64,000 nucleotides of DNA from contig NZ_GL732486.1 in NCBI RefSeq assembly GCF_000187745.1, positions 544,736 through 608,735 of the forward strand, in the 5' to 3' direction. The position numbers were made by a program, and so were the translations under genes. Positions 7,936 to 20,553 of this stretch are shown one piece after another. The stretch is from Streptococcus sp. M334. Its GTDB lineage: Bacteria; Bacillota; Bacilli; Lactobacillales; Streptococcaceae. Position 1 is the stretch's first letter. Every line of letters begins with the position of its first letter. The notes beneath the pieces were generated by a model. The model worked only from the letters and a program-made list of their open reading frames with translations, was not told the DNA's origin and did not search any database.

Positions 7936-9195
7936 TTAATCCTCAACAAGTCTAATATCCGCTCCTAGATTACGTAATTTTTCGATAATATCAGAATAAC
8001 CACGTAAGATAAACTCGATATTGGTAATTTCAGTTTGTCCCTCGGCCATCAAACCAGCAATAACTAAAGCTGCACCAGCTCTCAGGTCAGTCGCTTTAAC
8101 ACTTGCTCCACGCAAACCACGTCCACCTGTGTATAAAATATGACCATTTGTTGTTGATATATCTGCGTCCATCTTAGCTAATTCAAAAACATGGTTTACA
8201 CGTTTTTCGTAAATCGTATCAACAATTGTACCACGACCATTAGCTGTTAGCAAAAGAGGGGTAATCGGTTGTTGCAAATCAGTTGCAAAGCCTGGATAAG
8301 GAGCTGTCTTAATATTGATTGCTTTCAAATTAGACTGTTCTTCGACAAAAATACTGTCTTCAGATACTGTCATTCTCACTCCCATTTCTTCTAACTTAGC
8401 AATAAATCCTTCTAGGTGTTCGTAAAGAACATTATTTATACGAATTCCCTTACCCACTGCAGCAGCTAAGGAAATATATGTTCCCGCTTCAATACGGTCT
8501 GGAATCACCTGATGACGTGTCCCATGTAATCTTTCAACACCATCAATAATGATAATATTGGTTCCAGCACCACGGATATGGGCTCCCATATTATTCAAGA
8601 GAGTGGCAACATCAATAATCTCAGGCTCACGAGCTGCATTTTCAATAATGGTACGCCCATTTGCTTTAACCGCAGCAATCATTGTATTAATCGTCGCACC
8701 CACACTAACCGTATCCATGTAAATACTTGCTCCATGGAGTCCTGTATTTTTAGCAGATAACTTCATGTTATCTCCCTCGTAGCTAACAGTGGCACCCATA
8801 GCTTCAAAAGCCTTAAGGTGTAAGTCAATAGGGCGAGGTCCCAAATCACATCCACCAGGCAAGCCAACAGTGGCTTCCCCAAAGCGACCTAAAAGACTTC
8901 CATAAAAATAATAAGATGCACGAAGACTATTGATTTTCCCATAAGGCATTGGAATATTTTGAACACCTCTTGGATCAATCTCTAACACATCGTCATAACG
9001 CTTAACGGTAGCCCCCATTAACTCCATGATTTCAACAAGACTAGCAACATCAGAAATATCTGGTACACAATCCAAAGTCACCACATCATCAGCCAAGATA
9101 ATAGCTGGAATCAAAGCTACTACACTATTTTTTGCGCCACTAATGGTAATCTCACCTTGCAGGGGCAAACCACCATTGATAACAATTTTTCTCAT
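7936..9195 (-). CDS. murA: UDP-N-acetylglucosamine 1-carboxyvinyltransferase
   Basis: First committed step of peptidoglycan precursor synthesis: transfers enolpyruvate from PEP to UDP-GlcNAc in the cytoplasm. 419 aa, full length. It shows SGAKNS near the N-terminus, the loop [14 protein letters not shown] carrying the catalytic Cys that fosfomycin attacks, and [11 protein letters not shown] near the end. Streptococci have two paralogues. Linkage to the CBS-HotDog gene and map points to the one called MurZ (murA2) in pneumococcus. The leader is A-rich and has no clear Shine-Dalgarno; an extended -10 lies about 50 bases upstream. Confidence 0.95.
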   Translation of the reverse strand: MRKIVINGGLPLQGEITISGAKNSVVALIPAIILADDVVTLDCVPDISDVASLVEIMELMGATVKRYDDVLEIDPRGVQNIPMPYGKINSLRASYYFYGSLLGRFGEATVGLPGGCDLGPRPIDLHLKAFEAMGATVSYEGDNMKLSAKNTGLHGASIYMDTVSVGATINTMIAAVKANGRTIIENAAREPEIIDVATLLNNMGAHIRGAGTNIIIIDGVERLHGTRHQVIPDRIEAGTYISLAAAVGKGIRINNVLYEHLEGFIAKLEEMGVRMTVSEDSIFVEEQSNLKAINIKTAPYPGFATDLQQPITPLLLTANGRGTIVDTIYEKRVNHVFELAKMDADISTTNGHILYTGGRGLRGASVKATDLRAGAALVIAGLMAEGQTEITNIEFILRGYSDIIEKLRNLGADIRLVED

Positions 9196-9244
9196 TTTTA
9201 ATTTTTAATACTCTTTCAAAATTTCTAAAAAGGTCCTATGTTAA

Positions 9245-9253
9245 AGTATATCA
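9245..9253 (-). promoter_or_regulatory. Extended -10 promoter of the murA operon
   Basis: The minus strand reads TGATATACT about 50 bases before the murA ATG; no good -35 was seen. It should drive murA-GNAT-spxR-map. Confidence 0.5.
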
Positions 9254-9365
9254 TAAATTCACCCTTTTTTCCATCATTTTCAATTATATTAGCTAAATCG
9301 TATTTATTGGTAACTGAGCTTTCTTAAAAAAGTTATGCCCCTTTTTTGCCCCCTGAATACAAAAA

Positions 9366-9394
9366 TAGCCCTTCGGATAAATTCCGAGGGGCTA
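9366..9394 (-). terminator. Terminator after eno (third hairpin in series)
   Basis: TAGCCCTTCGGA and TCCGAGGGGCTA form a 12-bp stem with one G-U pair and a TAAAT loop. On the minus strand it is followed directly by TTTTTG, a typical intrinsic terminator. Two more hairpins (9416-9441 and 9444-9468) lie between it and eno. Confidence 0.85.
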
Positions 9395-9415
9395 GAAACG
9401 TTGTTAAATCAACGG

Positions 9416-9465
9416 CCGAACTTTTGAATTTCAAGGTTCGGGATAAAATAGTTCACTGAACTATT

Positions 9466-9468
<3 letters not shown>
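9416..9468 (-). terminator. Two tandem hairpins at the eno 3' end
   Basis: CCGAAC (9416-9421) pairs with GTTCGG (9436-9441). TAAAATAGTTCA (9444-9455) pairs with TGAACTATTTTA (9457-9468), the latter covering the eno stop codon itself. Neither has a good U run, so they are more likely mRNA-stabilising structures than terminators. Confidence 0.5.
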
Positions 9469-10773
<1,305 letters not shown>

Positions 10774-10808
10774 TTACTCTCCTTATGAGTTAAATTTTTT
10801 ACACCTCT

Positions 10809-10837
10809 ATAATACCTTAAAACCCCTCCTTTTTCAA
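10809..10837 (-). promoter_or_regulatory. eno promoter
   Basis: Minus strand: TTGAAA (-35, 10832-10837), a 17-base spacer, then TATTAT (-10, 10809-10814), followed by a roughly 30-base leader with a strong ribosome site. Confidence 0.75.
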
Positions 10838-10918
10838 GAAAAAACGTTATCTTTGTGCAAATTTTCCTTAACTTTATAAAGTAATCGCTTTCTTTTGTCT
10901 GTTTTATTCTAATTTTTA

Positions 10919-10927
10919 TGATATACT
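10919..10927 (+). promoter_or_regulatory. Extended -10 predicting leaderless DUF1694 mRNA
   Basis: TGATATACT, then GTTTTC, then ATG: six bases separate the -10 hexamer from the start codon and there is no Shine-Dalgarno. Confidence 0.65.
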
Positions 10928-10933
10928 GTTTTC

Positions 10934-11380
10934 ATGACAGATTTATCAAAACAATTACTTGAAAAAGCTCATGGTGGAGCAAAATTAAATCCAGATGAGC
11001 AAAGACGCTATCTTGGTACTTTTGAGGAAAGAGTTCTTGGATATGCAGATATTGATACAGCAAATAGCCCTCAGTTAGAAAAAGGGTTTTTATCTATTAT
11101 AGAAAATCTTCAGGAAAAAGCAGAGCCACTATTTGTGAAGATTTCACCAACTATCGAATTTGACAAACAAGTTTTCTACTTGAAAGAAGCTAAAGAAACT
11201 GATAGCCAAGCCACCATAGTGTCTGAAGAGCATACTTCTTCTCCTTTTGGCCTGATTATTCATAGCAATGCACCGGTTCAAGTAGAAGAAAAGGATCTTC
11301 GACTTGCTTTTGCAAAACTTTGGGAAGTTAAAAAAGAAGAACCAGCCAAAACATCCATCTGGAAGAAATGGTTTGGCTAA
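10934..11380 (+). CDS. DUF1694 (YueI-like) cytoplasmic protein
   Basis: Small protein of 148 aa with the YueI/DUF1694 signature [20 protein letters not shown] near residue 18 and a mixed alpha/beta body, ending in a Lys/Trp-rich tail (SIWKKWFG). No function is established for the family. The ATG is the only plausible start and lacks a ribosome site, so translation probably begins on a leaderless mRNA. Its stop codon overlaps that of the convergent glycerate kinase gene by four bases, with no terminator between them. Confidence 0.85.
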   Translation: MTDLSKQLLEKAHGGAKLNPDEQRRYLGTFEERVLGYADIDTANSPQLEKGFLSIIENLQEKAEPLFVKISPTIEFDKQVFYLKEAKETDSQATIVSEEHTSSPFGLIIHSNAPVQVEEKDLRLAFAKLWEVKKEEPAKTSIWKKWFG

Positions 11381-12492
11381 ATCTTGCGCATATTTAATAA
11401 ACGCCCAATATTAGCAGCAGTGTGCTCCAGATAGAGACTGGCATTTTTCAAACTGTCTTCTAAAGCTTCACTTTTCTCCAAAATAGAAAAGGCAGCTTGA
11501 ATATTTTGAAATGGTAGGGAAGGTAAATCGTCAGCAAGACTACCACAAATAGCAATAACAGGAACTCCGACAGGGGTTCTTTTTGCTACACCAATTGGTG
11601 CTTTACCTGCTAAACTTTGACGATCTAGTCTCCCTTCTCCAACAATAACCAAATCAGCATCTGAAACTGTCTTATCAAAGTTGATTAGCTCCAAGCAGGT
11701 ATCAATTCCAGACACGATATTTGTCTGAGCAAAGGCACACAAACCCCCAGCAATGCCTCCACCAGATCCTGCTCCTTTAATTTCCAATATTACAGGGGAG
11801 ACTTTTTCATAAAAATCTTGTATTGCCTGATCTACGACTGCAAACATAACAGGATCTAAGCCTTTTTGTTTGCCAAAGGTATAAGTCGCACCTTGAGGAC
11901 CACATAAGGGACTCACGACATCTGCTAAGATACAAATTTGAACATCTTCAGGAATTTCATAGCGATTTTCTATTGAAACAGAAACTAATTTTAGTAAGGA
12001 CTGACCGCAAGCGGGCAAGACATTTCCATCCCTATCATAAAATCGATAACCTAAACCAGCAGCGATCCCAATTCCTCCGTCATTACTGGCCGTGCCACCA
12101 ACTCCGATATAGATATCTTTAATCCCTTGAGCAATGAGATGACGAACCAACTCTCCAATACCACAAGTTTGGATTTGCAGTGGATCTCGTTTCTCTAGCG
12201 GAATTTTCCCAAGGCCAACTAAATCAGCAACTTCAAATAGTGCCAGTTTCCCATTTTGAAAATAACGCATTTCTTCTTTTTGTCCAAAAGGTCCTGTCAC
12301 TTGGACCCATTTTTCTTCAAGATCAAGAGAATGTCGAATAGCATCTACAGTGGCTTCTCCCCCATCACCAACAGGGCAGAGGAAACATTCTACATCTGCC
12401 ATTGATTGTTGGAATCCTCTTTTTATAGCTTTAGCCACCTCTTCGGCAGTCAAGCTTTCCTTAAACGAATCTGGTGCAATTACAATCTTCAT
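11377..12492 (-). CDS. Glycerate kinase (GarK/GlxK family)
   Basis: Phosphorylates D-glycerate with ATP, giving a phosphoglycerate that enters glycolysis. 371 aa, family length. It shows [19 protein letters not shown] at the start, [11 protein letters not shown] near residue 135 and [12 protein letters not shown] near residue 240. I chose the ATG at 12492, which has GAGGGA at correct spacing, over an ATG four codons earlier whose only merit is overlapping the serB stop. It follows serB in one operon. Together the two would join serine and glycerate metabolism, which is an inference. Confidence 0.88.
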   Translation of the reverse strand: MKIVIAPDSFKESLTAEEVAKAIKRGFQQSMADVECFLCPVGDGGEATVDAIRHSLDLEEKWVQVTGPFGQKEEMRYFQNGKLALFEVADLVGLGKIPLEKRDPLQIQTCGIGELVRHLIAQGIKDIYIGVGGTASNDGGIGIAAGLGYRFYDRDGNVLPACGQSLLKLVSVSIENRYEIPEDVQICILADVVSPLCGPQGATYTFGKQKGLDPVMFAVVDQAIQDFYEKVSPVILEIKGAGSGGGIAGGLCAFAQTNIVSGIDTCLELINFDKTVSDADLVIVGEGRLDRQSLAGKAPIGVAKRTPVGVPVIAICGSLADDLPSLPFQNIQAAFSILEKSEALEDSLKNASLYLEHTAANIGRLLNMRKI

Positions 12493-12500
12493 ATTTTCCC

Positions 12501-13145
12501 TCATTCTAAAAAGTTAATCAAAGGAAGTACTTCTAAAAAATCCCTCTTGTCAACATGATGTTGTATTTCTTTTTTGAGCACTTCTTTGGCACAAAAGGCA
12601 ATTCCAAGTCCCGCCGACTTCAACATCAATAAATCATTGGCCCCATCACCGATTGCTATTGTTCTTTTTTTAGAAAGTTTTAGTTCCTTTCTCCATTGTT
12701 CTAGGGTTGCTTGTTTGACTTCAGGGCTTATAATTGCTCCAACTAATTTTCCTGTTAGAAGACCGTCTTTGACTTCAAGTTGATTGGCAGAGAAATAGGC
12801 AATACCAAGTGATTTCGCTAATCTCTCAACTATTGGTATAAAACCACCTGACACCAGACCAACTAGAATGCCATTCTTTTGGAGAATAGAGATGAATTCT
12901 TGAACATTTGGCGATAGATGAATAGAGTCGAAAACTTTATCAAAGACCGAAATAGGAAGACCTTCCAAGAAGGACACTCTTTTTCGTAAACTCGTTTCAA
13001 ATTCTATCTCTCCTCGCATCGCCTGACTTGTAACCTGCGCAATTTCTTCCTCACAACCTACCTCTCTTCCCAAAAGGTCGATTACTTCTTCTAGGATTAA
13101 GGTTCCATCAACATCCATAACACACAAGCCTTTTACTTGAGACAT
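12501..13145 (-). CDS. serB: Phosphoserine phosphatase (HAD family)
   Basis: Removes phosphate from L-phosphoserine in the last step of serine synthesis; 214 aa. HAD motifs are intact: DVDGTL (nucleophile Asp near residue 11), LVSGGF (motif II), and [10 protein letters not shown] (motif IV). It lacks the N-terminal ACT-like extension of the E. coli enzyme, as in other short Gram-positive forms. Ribosome site GAGGAG is close to the ATG. A strong terminator of the upstream glgA gene lies just before it, so serB probably depends on readthrough or a promoter within that region. Confidence 0.88.
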   Translation of the reverse strand: MSQVKGLCVMDVDGTLILEEVIDLLGREVGCEEEIAQVTSQAMRGEIEFETSLRKRVSFLEGLPISVFDKVFDSIHLSPNVQEFISILQKNGILVGLVSGGFIPIVERLAKSLGIAYFSANQLEVKDGLLTGKLVGAIISPEVKQATLEQWRKELKLSKKRTIAIGDGANDLLMLKSAGLGIAFCAKEVLKKEIQHHVDKRDFLEVLPLINFLE

Positions 13146-13169
13146 ATCTTCTCCTCTCTAAACAGCCCA

Positions 13170-13198
13170 AAAATCGTATGAAGTCATCATACGATTTT
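13170..13198 (-). terminator. Terminator of the glycogen operon
   Basis: AAAATCGTATGA and TCATACGATTTT form a perfect 12-bp stem around a five-base loop, six bases past the glgA stop codon, with a T run on the minus strand. Confidence 0.85.
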
Positions 13199-13203
13199 AT
13201 CTA

Positions 13204-14637
13204 TTAGTTAACTAAACTATGATACAAGTCAAGGTATGACTTGCAGGCTGTATCCCATGAGAAGTCACACTCCATAGCTTGTTTTTGTAAGTTTCTCCAA
13301 ACGTCAGGATGGTTTCGATACAAGTCCAATGCGGTTTGGAAAGTCCAATTCAACCAGTAAGGAGATAGATTGTCAAAGCTAAAGCCAGTACCGCTTCCTT
13401 CAATCGGATTAAAGGCTTGAACAGTATCTCGCAAGCCACCAACCTCATGAACCAATGGCAAGGTTCCGTAACGCATTGCCATCATTTGAGACAAACCACA
13501 TGGTTCAAAACGACTCGGCATGAGGAAGAGGTCACAAGCAGCGTAGATTTCTTGGGCAAGTTTGACATCAAAAGTGATATTTGCTGATAGCTTGTCTGGG
13601 TAAATCTGAGCAAACCACGAGAAAGCACCTTCAAAGGCTGGATCTCCAGTTCCCAAAAGAACAATCTGAACATCTTCTTGCAAGATATGGTGCAGACTTT
13701 CCACCACCACATCAAAACCTTTTTGACGTGTCAAACGAGAAACAATTCCCACCAGTGGAACGTCAGCTCTAGCAGGCAAGCCAACTCTTTCTTGCAATTT
13801 TGCCTTGTTTTGGGCTTTCCCAGACAAATCTTCCTGATTAAAATGATAGTCTAATAGGGCATCCGTCTGAGGATTATAAAGGTCAGCATCAATCCCATTC
13901 ACGATACCAGAAACTTTACCAGACTCCATTCGAAGAATCTGATCCAAGTTACAGCCGAACTGACTGGTCATAATTTCATGGGCATAGCTAGGCGAGACAG
14001 TTGACACACGATCCGCATAGAGAATACCTGCCTTCATCCAGTTGAGACAGTTGTTCCAGCGAAGGGTACCATCCGCATAACGTTCAAAGCCAACTCCAAA
14101 TAAATCACCCAACATTCCTTCTGAGAATTGTCCTTGGAATTCCAAATTATGAATGGTTAAAACAGTTTTTATTCCTTGATAGGCTTGAATCCAACGGTAT
14201 TTTTCCTTTAACAAGAAAGGAATCATAGCTGTATGGTAGTCATGAACATGGAGAAGGTCAGGGATAAAATTAATTCTTTCCATTGCTTCAATGGCAGCAA
14301 GTTGGAAAAAGGCAAAGCGTTCTCCGTCATCAAAATCACCGTAAACATGACCACGGAAGAAATAATATTGATTGTCAATAAAGTAGAAGGTTACACCATT
14401 TAATACTGTTTTCTTAATTCCACAATACTGTCTGCGCCAACCAACACTCACCTCAAAATGAAGAACATCTTCAATCTGATTTCCAAATTTAGCCTCTACC
14501 ATGTCATAGTAGGGGAGAATCACTGCAACTTCGTGCCCAGCTTTTACCAGTGATTTGGGAAGAGCGCCAATGACGTCTCCCAAACCACCTGTTTTTGAAA
14601 AGGGTGCCCCCTCAGCTGCTACAAATAAAATTTTCAT
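13204..14637 (-). CDS. glgA: Glycogen synthase (ADP-glucose type)
   Basis: Adds glucose from ADP-glucose to the growing alpha-1,4-glucan; GT5 family, 477 aa, normal length. The [11 protein letters not shown]-glucose-binding motif is at residue 16, and the second domain carries [12 protein letters not shown] and the GGLRDTV loop. It is the last gene of glgB-C-D-A, overlapping glgD by four bases (ATGA), so its translation is likely coupled to glgD. Confidence 0.96.
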   Translation of the reverse strand: MKILFVAAEGAPFSKTGGLGDVIGALPKSLVKAGHEVAVILPYYDMVEAKFGNQIEDVLHFEVSVGWRRQYCGIKKTVLNGVTFYFIDNQYYFFRGHVYGDFDDGERFAFFQLAAIEAMERINFIPDLLHVHDYHTAMIPFLLKEKYRWIQAYQGIKTVLTIHNLEFQGQFSEGMLGDLFGVGFERYADGTLRWNNCLNWMKAGILYADRVSTVSPSYAHEIMTSQFGCNLDQILRMESGKVSGIVNGIDADLYNPQTDALLDYHFNQEDLSGKAQNKAKLQERVGLPARADVPLVGIVSRLTRQKGFDVVVESLHHILQEDVQIVLLGTGDPAFEGAFSWFAQIYPDKLSANITFDVKLAQEIYAACDLFLMPSRFEPCGLSQMMAMRYGTLPLVHEVGGLRDTVQAFNPIEGSGTGFSFDNLSPYWLNWTFQTALDLYRNHPDVWRNLQKQAMECDFSWDTACKSYLDLYHSLVN

Positions 14638-15773
14638 GAATGAATATCCTCTGTTACTTTAGCACCTTTCTTAACGACGACTGGATGTTCTGCAGTTCCA
14701 CGGATCACAACGCCATCCGCAACTTCAACACCCTTGTCCAAGATAGCATATTCTACCTGAGCACCTTCTCCAATAACAACACGAGGGAATAAGATGCTAT
14801 CTTTAACCAAGCTATCCTTATGGACATGAATATTACGTGATAAAACAGAATTAGCCACTTGACCTTCAATAATACTACCAGACGCAAACTGAGAAGTACT
14901 TACCTTAGATGTATTAGCATAGTAAGTTGGTTCTTCGTTTTTAACCTTTGTATAAATCTTTTGGTTTGGTGAGAAAAGAGAATAGAATTTTTGAGATTCA
15001 AGCATATCTTTATTAGCTTGGTAATAAGACTCTACAGAATGAATATTTGCCAAATAGCCTGTGTACTCGTAGGCAAAAGCCCCTTCTTTTGCAGCCAAAT
15101 CCCGTAAAACATAACGCAATTTCTCTGGATGTTCTTTCTTAGCTTCTTCTTCTAAGCGTTCAATCAACCAAGGTGTATCAATAACAAAAATATCTGTAGA
15201 CATATTGAACATTTCTTCTGTTGATTTTCTATCAAATAGCGTGTGAGAACGAACATGGTCTGTTTCATCCACTTCCAAGATTGCGTTCACTTCTGAAATA
15301 TCTTTCTTAGGAAGTTTCTTATAAACAACTGTAATAGGCCTCTTCGTTGTGTTATGAAGATGGAACACTTGGTTCAGATCGATATTAATCAAAACATCAC
15401 AGTTAAGTGACACTGTTTGGTTTGAGCCGGAACGTTTCAAATAAGTAAGAAGCTGTTGGTAGTATTCTTTTCCTACTGTGCTACTCTCAACGCGTGTATT
15501 ATAAATTCCTAGATAATAGTGACTAAGAAGAGTGGACAAGCCCCACTCACGCCCTGAACGGATATGGTCAAAAACAGAACTAATATTATCCTGCTGAAAA
15601 ATACCAAAAACACTACGAACACCAGCATTGGCAAGACTTGATAGCGGGAAGTCAATCAAACGATATTTACCGCCAAATGGCAAACTAGCTACTGGACGGT
15701 GGTCTGTCAGTGTTGACATATCATGAAAACCAACTGTGTTTCCTAAAATGGCAGAATATTTATCAATCTTCAT
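14634..15773 (-). CDS. glgD: GlgD subunit of glucose-1-phosphate adenylyltransferase
   Basis: 379 aa paralogue of GlgC found in Firmicutes. It has the nucleotidyltransferase fold and a C-terminal left-handed beta-helix (hexapeptide) region, but its N-terminus reads [11 protein letters not shown] where GlgC has the active GGQGTRLG loop. It is therefore expected to be a non-catalytic or regulatory subunit that raises GlgC activity in a hetero-oligomer. The start overlaps the glgC end by 11 bases. Confidence 0.93.
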   Translation of the reverse strand: MKIDKYSAILGNTVGFHDMSTLTDHRPVASLPFGGKYRLIDFPLSSLANAGVRSVFGIFQQDNISSVFDHIRSGREWGLSTLLSHYYLGIYNTRVESSTVGKEYYQQLLTYLKRSGSNQTVSLNCDVLINIDLNQVFHLHNTTKRPITVVYKKLPKKDISEVNAILEVDETDHVRSHTLFDRKSTEEMFNMSTDIFVIDTPWLIERLEEEAKKEHPEKLRYVLRDLAAKEGAFAYEYTGYLANIHSVESYYQANKDMLESQKFYSLFSPNQKIYTKVKNEEPTYYANTSKVSTSQFASGSIIEGQVANSVLSRNIHVHKDSLVKDSILFPRVVIGEGAQVEYAILDKGVEVADGVVIRGTAEHPVVVKKGAKVTEDIHS

Positions 15774-16905
15774 CTGTTGCTACCCCCACTACTTCATTAT
15801 ATCCTACAACTTGTACTTCTTCTGTTCCATCAATTTCGACACCATCAGAAATAACTGCACCTTCACCAATAATGGCACGTTTGATTTTAGCTCCGTGTCC
15901 AATAATGGCTCCACTCATGATAACTGAATCAACAACTTCTGCCCCTTCGCGAACTTGCGCACCTGTTGAAAGGATAGAATGTTTAACAGTTCCATCAACG
16001 AAACATCCGTCTACAACCAAGGAATCTTCCACATGAGCATTGGCCCCAAGGAAGTTTGGTGGTGAAATTAAGTTTCTTGAGTAAATCTTCCATTGACGGT
16101 TACGGCTATCCAAGGCATTTTCTGGTGAAATGTACTCCATATTCGCTTCCCAAAGCGACTCAATCGTACCGACGTCTTTCCAGTAACCATTAAATTCGTA
16201 GGCATAGACACTTTCACCTGACTCAAGGTAATTTGGAATGACATTTTTACCGAAGTCTGACATATCGACATTGCTCTTTTCTGCAGCGACTAACATATTG
16301 CGGAGACGTTGCCAATCAAAGATGTAAATTCCCATAGAGGCTTTGGTAGATTTTGGTTGGGCTGGTTTCTCTTCAAATTCTACAATACGATTGTTAGCAT
16401 CTGTGTTCATGATGCCAAAACGGCTAGCTTCTTTAAGAGGAACATCAAGAACTGCTACTGTCAAACTGGCATTATTATCCTTGTGAGACTGGAGCATAGC
16501 ATCGTAGTCCATCTTATAGATATGGTCACCCGAAAGAATCAAAACATACTCAGGATTGACACTATCGATATAGTCGATATTTTGATAAATAGCGTGACTA
16601 GTTCCTTCAAACCAACGATTTCCTTCACTTGCAGAATAAGGTTGAAGGATAGAGACACCAGAATTAATCCCATCTAGACCCCAACTTGAACCATTCCCGA
16701 TATGGTTGTTGAGAGCAAGTGGTTGATACTGTGTGATGACTCCAACATTGTGAATGCCTGAGTTGGCACAGTTTGAGAGAGCAAAGTCAATGATACGGTA
16801 GCGCCCACCAAATTGCACAGCTGGTTTTGCGATGCTTTGAGTGAGTTTACCGAGACGAGTTCCTTGCCCACCAGCAAGAATCAAAGCTAACATTTCATTC
16901 TTCAT
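15763..16905 (-). CDS. glgC: Glucose-1-phosphate adenylyltransferase
   Basis: Makes ADP-glucose from glucose-1-phosphate and ATP, the committed step of glycogen synthesis. 380 aa, with the pyrophosphorylase signature [11 protein letters not shown], the substrate loop KPAVQFGG, and a C-terminal beta-helix domain from about residue 290. It overlaps glgB upstream and glgD downstream by 11 bases each, so the operon is tightly coupled. Confidence 0.97.
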   Translation of the reverse strand: MKNEMLALILAGGQGTRLGKLTQSIAKPAVQFGGRYRIIDFALSNCANSGIHNVGVITQYQPLALNNHIGNGSSWGLDGINSGVSILQPYSASEGNRWFEGTSHAIYQNIDYIDSVNPEYVLILSGDHIYKMDYDAMLQSHKDNNASLTVAVLDVPLKEASRFGIMNTDANNRIVEFEEKPAQPKSTKASMGIYIFDWQRLRNMLVAAEKSNVDMSDFGKNVIPNYLESGESVYAYEFNGYWKDVGTIESLWEANMEYISPENALDSRNRQWKIYSRNLISPPNFLGANAHVEDSLVVDGCFVDGTVKHSILSTGAQVREGAEVVDSVIMSGAIIGHGAKIKRAIIGEGAVISDGVEIDGTEEVQVVGYNEVVGVATDED

Positions 16906-18823
16906 TTTCTACTCCTTTTTGGTTTTTACTTGTGACGGTTTTTGCAGATTTCAAGCGACGTTTGATTTTCCAAACACTTGCTCCCATAGCTGGCAGGGTA
17001 AAGGTCAAGGTCTGCTCATAATCTTTCCATAGTCCTTCTTGCGTTTGCACAGTTTGATTATGTTCTTTCCAGACACCGCCCCACTCTTCTAACTCAGTAT
17101 TCCAGACTTCTTCATAAATCCCTGCAACAGGAAGGCCGATTGTAAAATCTTTTCGTTCAACTGGTGCCATATTAAAGACACAGACTAACATGTCGCCCTT
17201 TTTACCCTTACGGATGAAGGACAGAACACTCTGGTCACGATTATCCGCATCGATGATTTCAATACCATCATAGCTGGTATCAATTTCCCACAAACAGCGA
17301 TGGTCTTTGTAAAACTGGTTTAGCTGAGAAGTGAAATACTTCATCTTAGCATTCATTGGGTCTTCTAGATTAGACCATTCCAACTGTTCTTCAGATTTCC
17401 ATTCTAGAAATTGCCCGTATTCACTACCCATGAAGAGCAATTTCTTACCAGGGTGACAAATTTGGTAAGTGTAGAGATTGCGTAAGCCTGCGAATTGATT
17501 GTAGCGTTCTCCCCACATCTTATGCATCATACTCTTCTTGCCATGAACCACTTCATCGTGTGAGAATGGTAAGAGATAATTTTCCTTGAAGACATACATA
17601 AAGCTGAAAGTCACCAAATTAAAGTCATACTTACGGTAAATCGGATCTTCTTCGTAGAAACGGAGGATATCATTCATCCAGCCCATATTCCATTTATAAT
17701 CAAAACCTAGACCATCTGAATCCTTGGTGTCAGTAATCTGAGTAGCTGATGAGCTTTCTTCTGCAATCATCATAACGTCTGGATGAACTTGTTTAATCAC
17801 ATCATTCAAGCGTTGAAGGAAATAATATCCTTCATAGTTGAGATTGCCACCATCTTTATTAGGCGTCCATGGCGCATCATCATAATCAAGATAGAGCATG
17901 TTGCTAACCGCATCCACGCGAATACCATCTAAATGATAAAAATCAATCCAAAACTTAATACTAGAAATCAAGAAAGACTGGACTTCATTCTTTCCAAGGT
18001 CAAAATTGAGTGCTCCCCAACCGTAGTTATGAGCCTTATTATGATCCTGATACTCAAAAGTCGGTGTTCCATCATAATAGGCTAAGGCATCATCATTGAT
18101 AGTAAAGTGACCAGGTACCCAGTCCACGATAACCCCAATATTGTTTAAGTGACATTCCTCAACAAAATCTTGAAACTCTTCAGGGCGACCATAGGCATGC
18201 TCTAAAGCGAAGTAACCCATAAGCTGGTAACCCCAACTCAAACCGAGTGGGTGAGACATCAAGGGCATAAACTCAATGTGAGTATAGTTCATCTCAACCA
18301 AGTAAGGAATGAGTTCATCTTTCAGTTGAGCAAAACTATAAGGGCTACCATCAGGATTTCTCTTCCATGACCCAGCATGTGCTTCATAAATATTAACGGG
18401 ACGCTCTTCAAAGCTCAAGCGTTTTCTACGGGCTAGCCAAAGGCCATCCTTCCATTTTTTCTCTGGGATCTCTGTTAAAATTGCTCCAGTACCAGGTCGT
18501 GCCTCATACCGTACAGCCAAAGGGTCAATCTTCATCAGCTGATGACCATTTGCACGTGTAATATTGTACTTATAAATTTGGCCTTCTTGAGCAAGACTGG
18601 TAAAGACTTCCCAGACTCCAAATTCATTCCGTTCCATCGGAATTTGATTTTCAACCCAATTAGTGAAATCCCCTACCAAGTGAACAGCCTGAGCATTGGG
18701 TGCCCACACACGAAAAGTATAGCCAGACTCTCCATTTTTTTCTTCCCTATGTGCTCCCAGATAGTGCTGGAGGTGAAAATTTTCACCCGTCATAAAGGTT
18801 TCTAAAGCTTGTTTCTTATCCAT
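16895..18823 (-). CDS. glgB: 1,4-alpha-glucan branching enzyme
   Basis: Introduces alpha-1,6 branches into glycogen; GH13 with an N-terminal CBM48 (about 25-110), 642 aa. GH13 motifs are present: [18 protein letters not shown] (nucleophile Asp), AEESS (acid/base Glu) and [10 protein letters not shown]. First gene of glgBCDA, with AGGAGG close to the ATG, a near-consensus promoter and a cre box just inside the transcribed region. Repression by CcpA during growth on preferred sugars is therefore likely. Confidence 0.96.
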   Translation of the reverse strand: MDKKQALETFMTGENFHLQHYLGAHREEKNGESGYTFRVWAPNAQAVHLVGDFTNWVENQIPMERNEFGVWEVFTSLAQEGQIYKYNITRANGHQLMKIDPLAVRYEARPGTGAILTEIPEKKWKDGLWLARRKRLSFEERPVNIYEAHAGSWKRNPDGSPYSFAQLKDELIPYLVEMNYTHIEFMPLMSHPLGLSWGYQLMGYFALEHAYGRPEEFQDFVEECHLNNIGVIVDWVPGHFTINDDALAYYDGTPTFEYQDHNKAHNYGWGALNFDLGKNEVQSFLISSIKFWIDFYHLDGIRVDAVSNMLYLDYDDAPWTPNKDGGNLNYEGYYFLQRLNDVIKQVHPDVMMIAEESSSATQITDTKDSDGLGFDYKWNMGWMNDILRFYEEDPIYRKYDFNLVTFSFMYVFKENYLLPFSHDEVVHGKKSMMHKMWGERYNQFAGLRNLYTYQICHPGKKLLFMGSEYGQFLEWKSEEQLEWSNLEDPMNAKMKYFTSQLNQFYKDHRCLWEIDTSYDGIEIIDADNRDQSVLSFIRKGKKGDMLVCVFNMAPVERKDFTIGLPVAGIYEEVWNTELEEWGGVWKEHNQTVQTQEGLWKDYEQTLTFTLPAMGASVWKIKRRLKSAKTVTSKNQKGVENEE

Positions 18824-18837
18824 ACACCCTCCTAATT

Positions 18838-18853
18838 CTGTAAGCGTTTTCTA
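18838..18853. promoter_or_regulatory. cre (CcpA) operator of the glycogen operon
   Basis: TGTAAGCGTTTTCT matches the 14-position cre core TGNAARCGNWWWCW fully. It lies immediately downstream of the predicted transcription start of glgB, where bound CcpA would block elongation. A weaker match with one mismatch (TTGAAAACGAATTGT, 18983-18997) lies further upstream. Confidence 0.75.
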
Positions 18854-18860
18854 TAGATTT

Positions 18861-18889
18861 ATTATACTACCTTTTTAGAGAAGATTCAA
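18861..18889 (-). promoter_or_regulatory. glgBCDA promoter
   Basis: Minus strand: TTGAAT (-35, 18884-18889), 17 bases, TATAAT (-10, 18861-18866). Confidence 0.75.
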
Positions 18890-19065
18890 GTAAATTACTA
18901 TATTTGCTAAAAATTCTTTTGAAAGTCTTCAACAAATTCACTGATGTGTTCACTTGTAAATCAAGAAATTTTCAGAAACGCTTTGAAAACGAATTGTTTT
19001 TTTTACAATACTACCATAAAGTTCGTTATTTTACTAATAAAAGTGTTTCTTTTAACTAAAAAAAG

Positions 19066-19092
19066 AAACCAGGAAACCAATTTCCTGATTTT
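19066..19092 (-). terminator. Terminator after gapN
   Basis: AAACCAGGAAA pairs with TTTCCTGATTT (one G-U) around CCAA, six bases past the gapN stop, with a T-rich tail on the minus strand. Confidence 0.7.
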
Positions 19093-19097
19093 ATCTT

Positions 19098-20522
19098 TTA
19101 TTTCACATCAAAAACAATGGATTTGACATTTGTCATCGCTTCAATGCTATATTTAATTCCTTGAACACCAGCACCAGAACCTTTGACACCAAGGAATGGG
19201 AAATTGTCTGGACCACGTTGGGTTTTATTATTAATATGGACTGTACCCACTTCAAGTTTTTCAGCAATTTCAAAGGCTTTTTTGAAATCATTTGTAAAGA
19301 CTGATGATTGAAGGCCGAATTCAGATTCGTTGGCAAAAGCAATAGCTTCCTCTACACTAGCCACACGAATAATCGGTAAAACTGGACCAAATGGCTCTTC
19401 CCATGCTACTTTCATATCTTTTGTAACTTGGTCAAAAAGCACTGGCCAGAGAAGATTGCCCTCACGTTTGATTGGTGTAAGAGCCTGAGCCCCTTTTTCT
19501 TGTGCATCCTCAATCAAGCCCCAAATGAAGTCAGCTGAAGCATTGTCAATAACTGGTGTGATATCAGCATTGTCGAATGGATCACCTACTGTTAACTTGG
19601 CAACCTCTGCTTGAAGTAAATCAGCTAATGTATCTGCAACACTTTCGAGAGCAATGACACGTTTAATGGCCGTGCAACGTTGACCTGAGTAGCTAAAAGC
19701 TCCTGCAACGATTTGCTTGGCAGCATGTTCCAAATCTGCATCTTCTAGTACAAGAGCCGCATCTTTTCCGCCAAGTTCCAACATGATAGGACGCATACCA
19801 GCTAAACGACCAATACGTTCCCCGATAGGGGTTGATCCTGTAAAGTTGATGAAGTTGACTTCTTTGTGCTCAATGATATAATCCCCAATTTCTGAACCAC
19901 GTCCCGTAATGGTATTGAAAACACCTGCTGGAATCCCCGCTTCTTCAAAGGCTTTAGCCAACAAGAGACCAGAAATAGAACCTTGTGTTGGTGGCTTAAA
20001 CATAACCACATTCCCTGCAATCAAGGCCGGAGCAATCTTAGATCCAGAAAGGTTGACTGGATAGTTAAAGGGAGCAATAGCTAGCACGACTCCAACCGGC
20101 TCACGACGAACAACAGCCAGTTTGTTTTTACTTGCTACCTCAAAACCACCACCTTCCATTGCTTGACCTGTAATCCGTAGCCCTTCTTCTGCAGCATAGC
20201 GGATCAATTCTGCGGTACGCACCACTTCTCCAATAGCTGCTTTAAACCCTTTTGCTACTTCTTTGGCAAGGATAGTACCAATTTCTTCCTTATCGCGTTC
20301 TAAAATAGCTGCTGCCTTATGCAAATAAGCTGCACGCTCAACTGGTGCTAAATCACGCCATGCAGGGAGAGCTGCACGCGCAGCTTGCATAGCCTCATCT
20401 ACTTCTACCTGACTCATAGCAGGTACTGTCCCTAATTCTTCTTGATTGATTGGTGAATAAATCGTAATTTCTTTTTCAGATGATTTCCATTCTCCATTTA
20501 CTAAATTCTGATATCTTGTCAA
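19098..20522 (-). CDS. gapN: NADP-dependent non-phosphorylating G3P dehydrogenase
   Basis: Oxidises glyceraldehyde-3-phosphate straight to 3-phosphoglycerate, making NADPH but no ATP. It is the main NADPH source in streptococci, which lack an oxidative pentose phosphate route in many species. ALDH superfamily, 474 aa. Catalytic Cys lies in SGQRCTAIKRV, the general base Glu in LELGGKDAALV, and there is a Rossmann GSTPIG. Translation starts at TTG: no ATG fits, and AGGAGG sits 8 bases upstream. It has its own promoter (TTGCAA, 16 bases, TAAAAT). Confidence 0.96.
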   Translation of the reverse strand: MTRYQNLVNGEWKSSEKEITIYSPINQEELGTVPAMSQVEVDEAMQAARAALPAWRDLAPVERAAYLHKAAAILERDKEEIGTILAKEVAKGFKAAIGEVVRTAELIRYAAEEGLRITGQAMEGGGFEVASKNKLAVVRREPVGVVLAIAPFNYPVNLSGSKIAPALIAGNVVMFKPPTQGSISGLLLAKAFEEAGIPAGVFNTITGRGSEIGDYIIEHKEVNFINFTGSTPIGERIGRLAGMRPIMLELGGKDAALVLEDADLEHAAKQIVAGAFSYSGQRCTAIKRVIALESVADTLADLLQAEVAKLTVGDPFDNADITPVIDNASADFIWGLIEDAQEKGAQALTPIKREGNLLWPVLFDQVTKDMKVAWEEPFGPVLPIIRVASVEEAIAFANESEFGLQSSVFTNDFKKAFEIAEKLEVGTVHINNKTQRGPDNFPFLGVKGSGAGVQGIKYSIEAMTNVKSIVFDVK

Positions 20523-20553
20523 ATTCTCGTCCTCCTGAAAATTGTTAAGATAT

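Noticed and set aside
18944-19126. Small plus-strand ORF of 60 codons between glgB and gapN
   Set aside because: No ribosome site, runs through the gapN terminator and into gapN, and has the composition of intergenic DNA.
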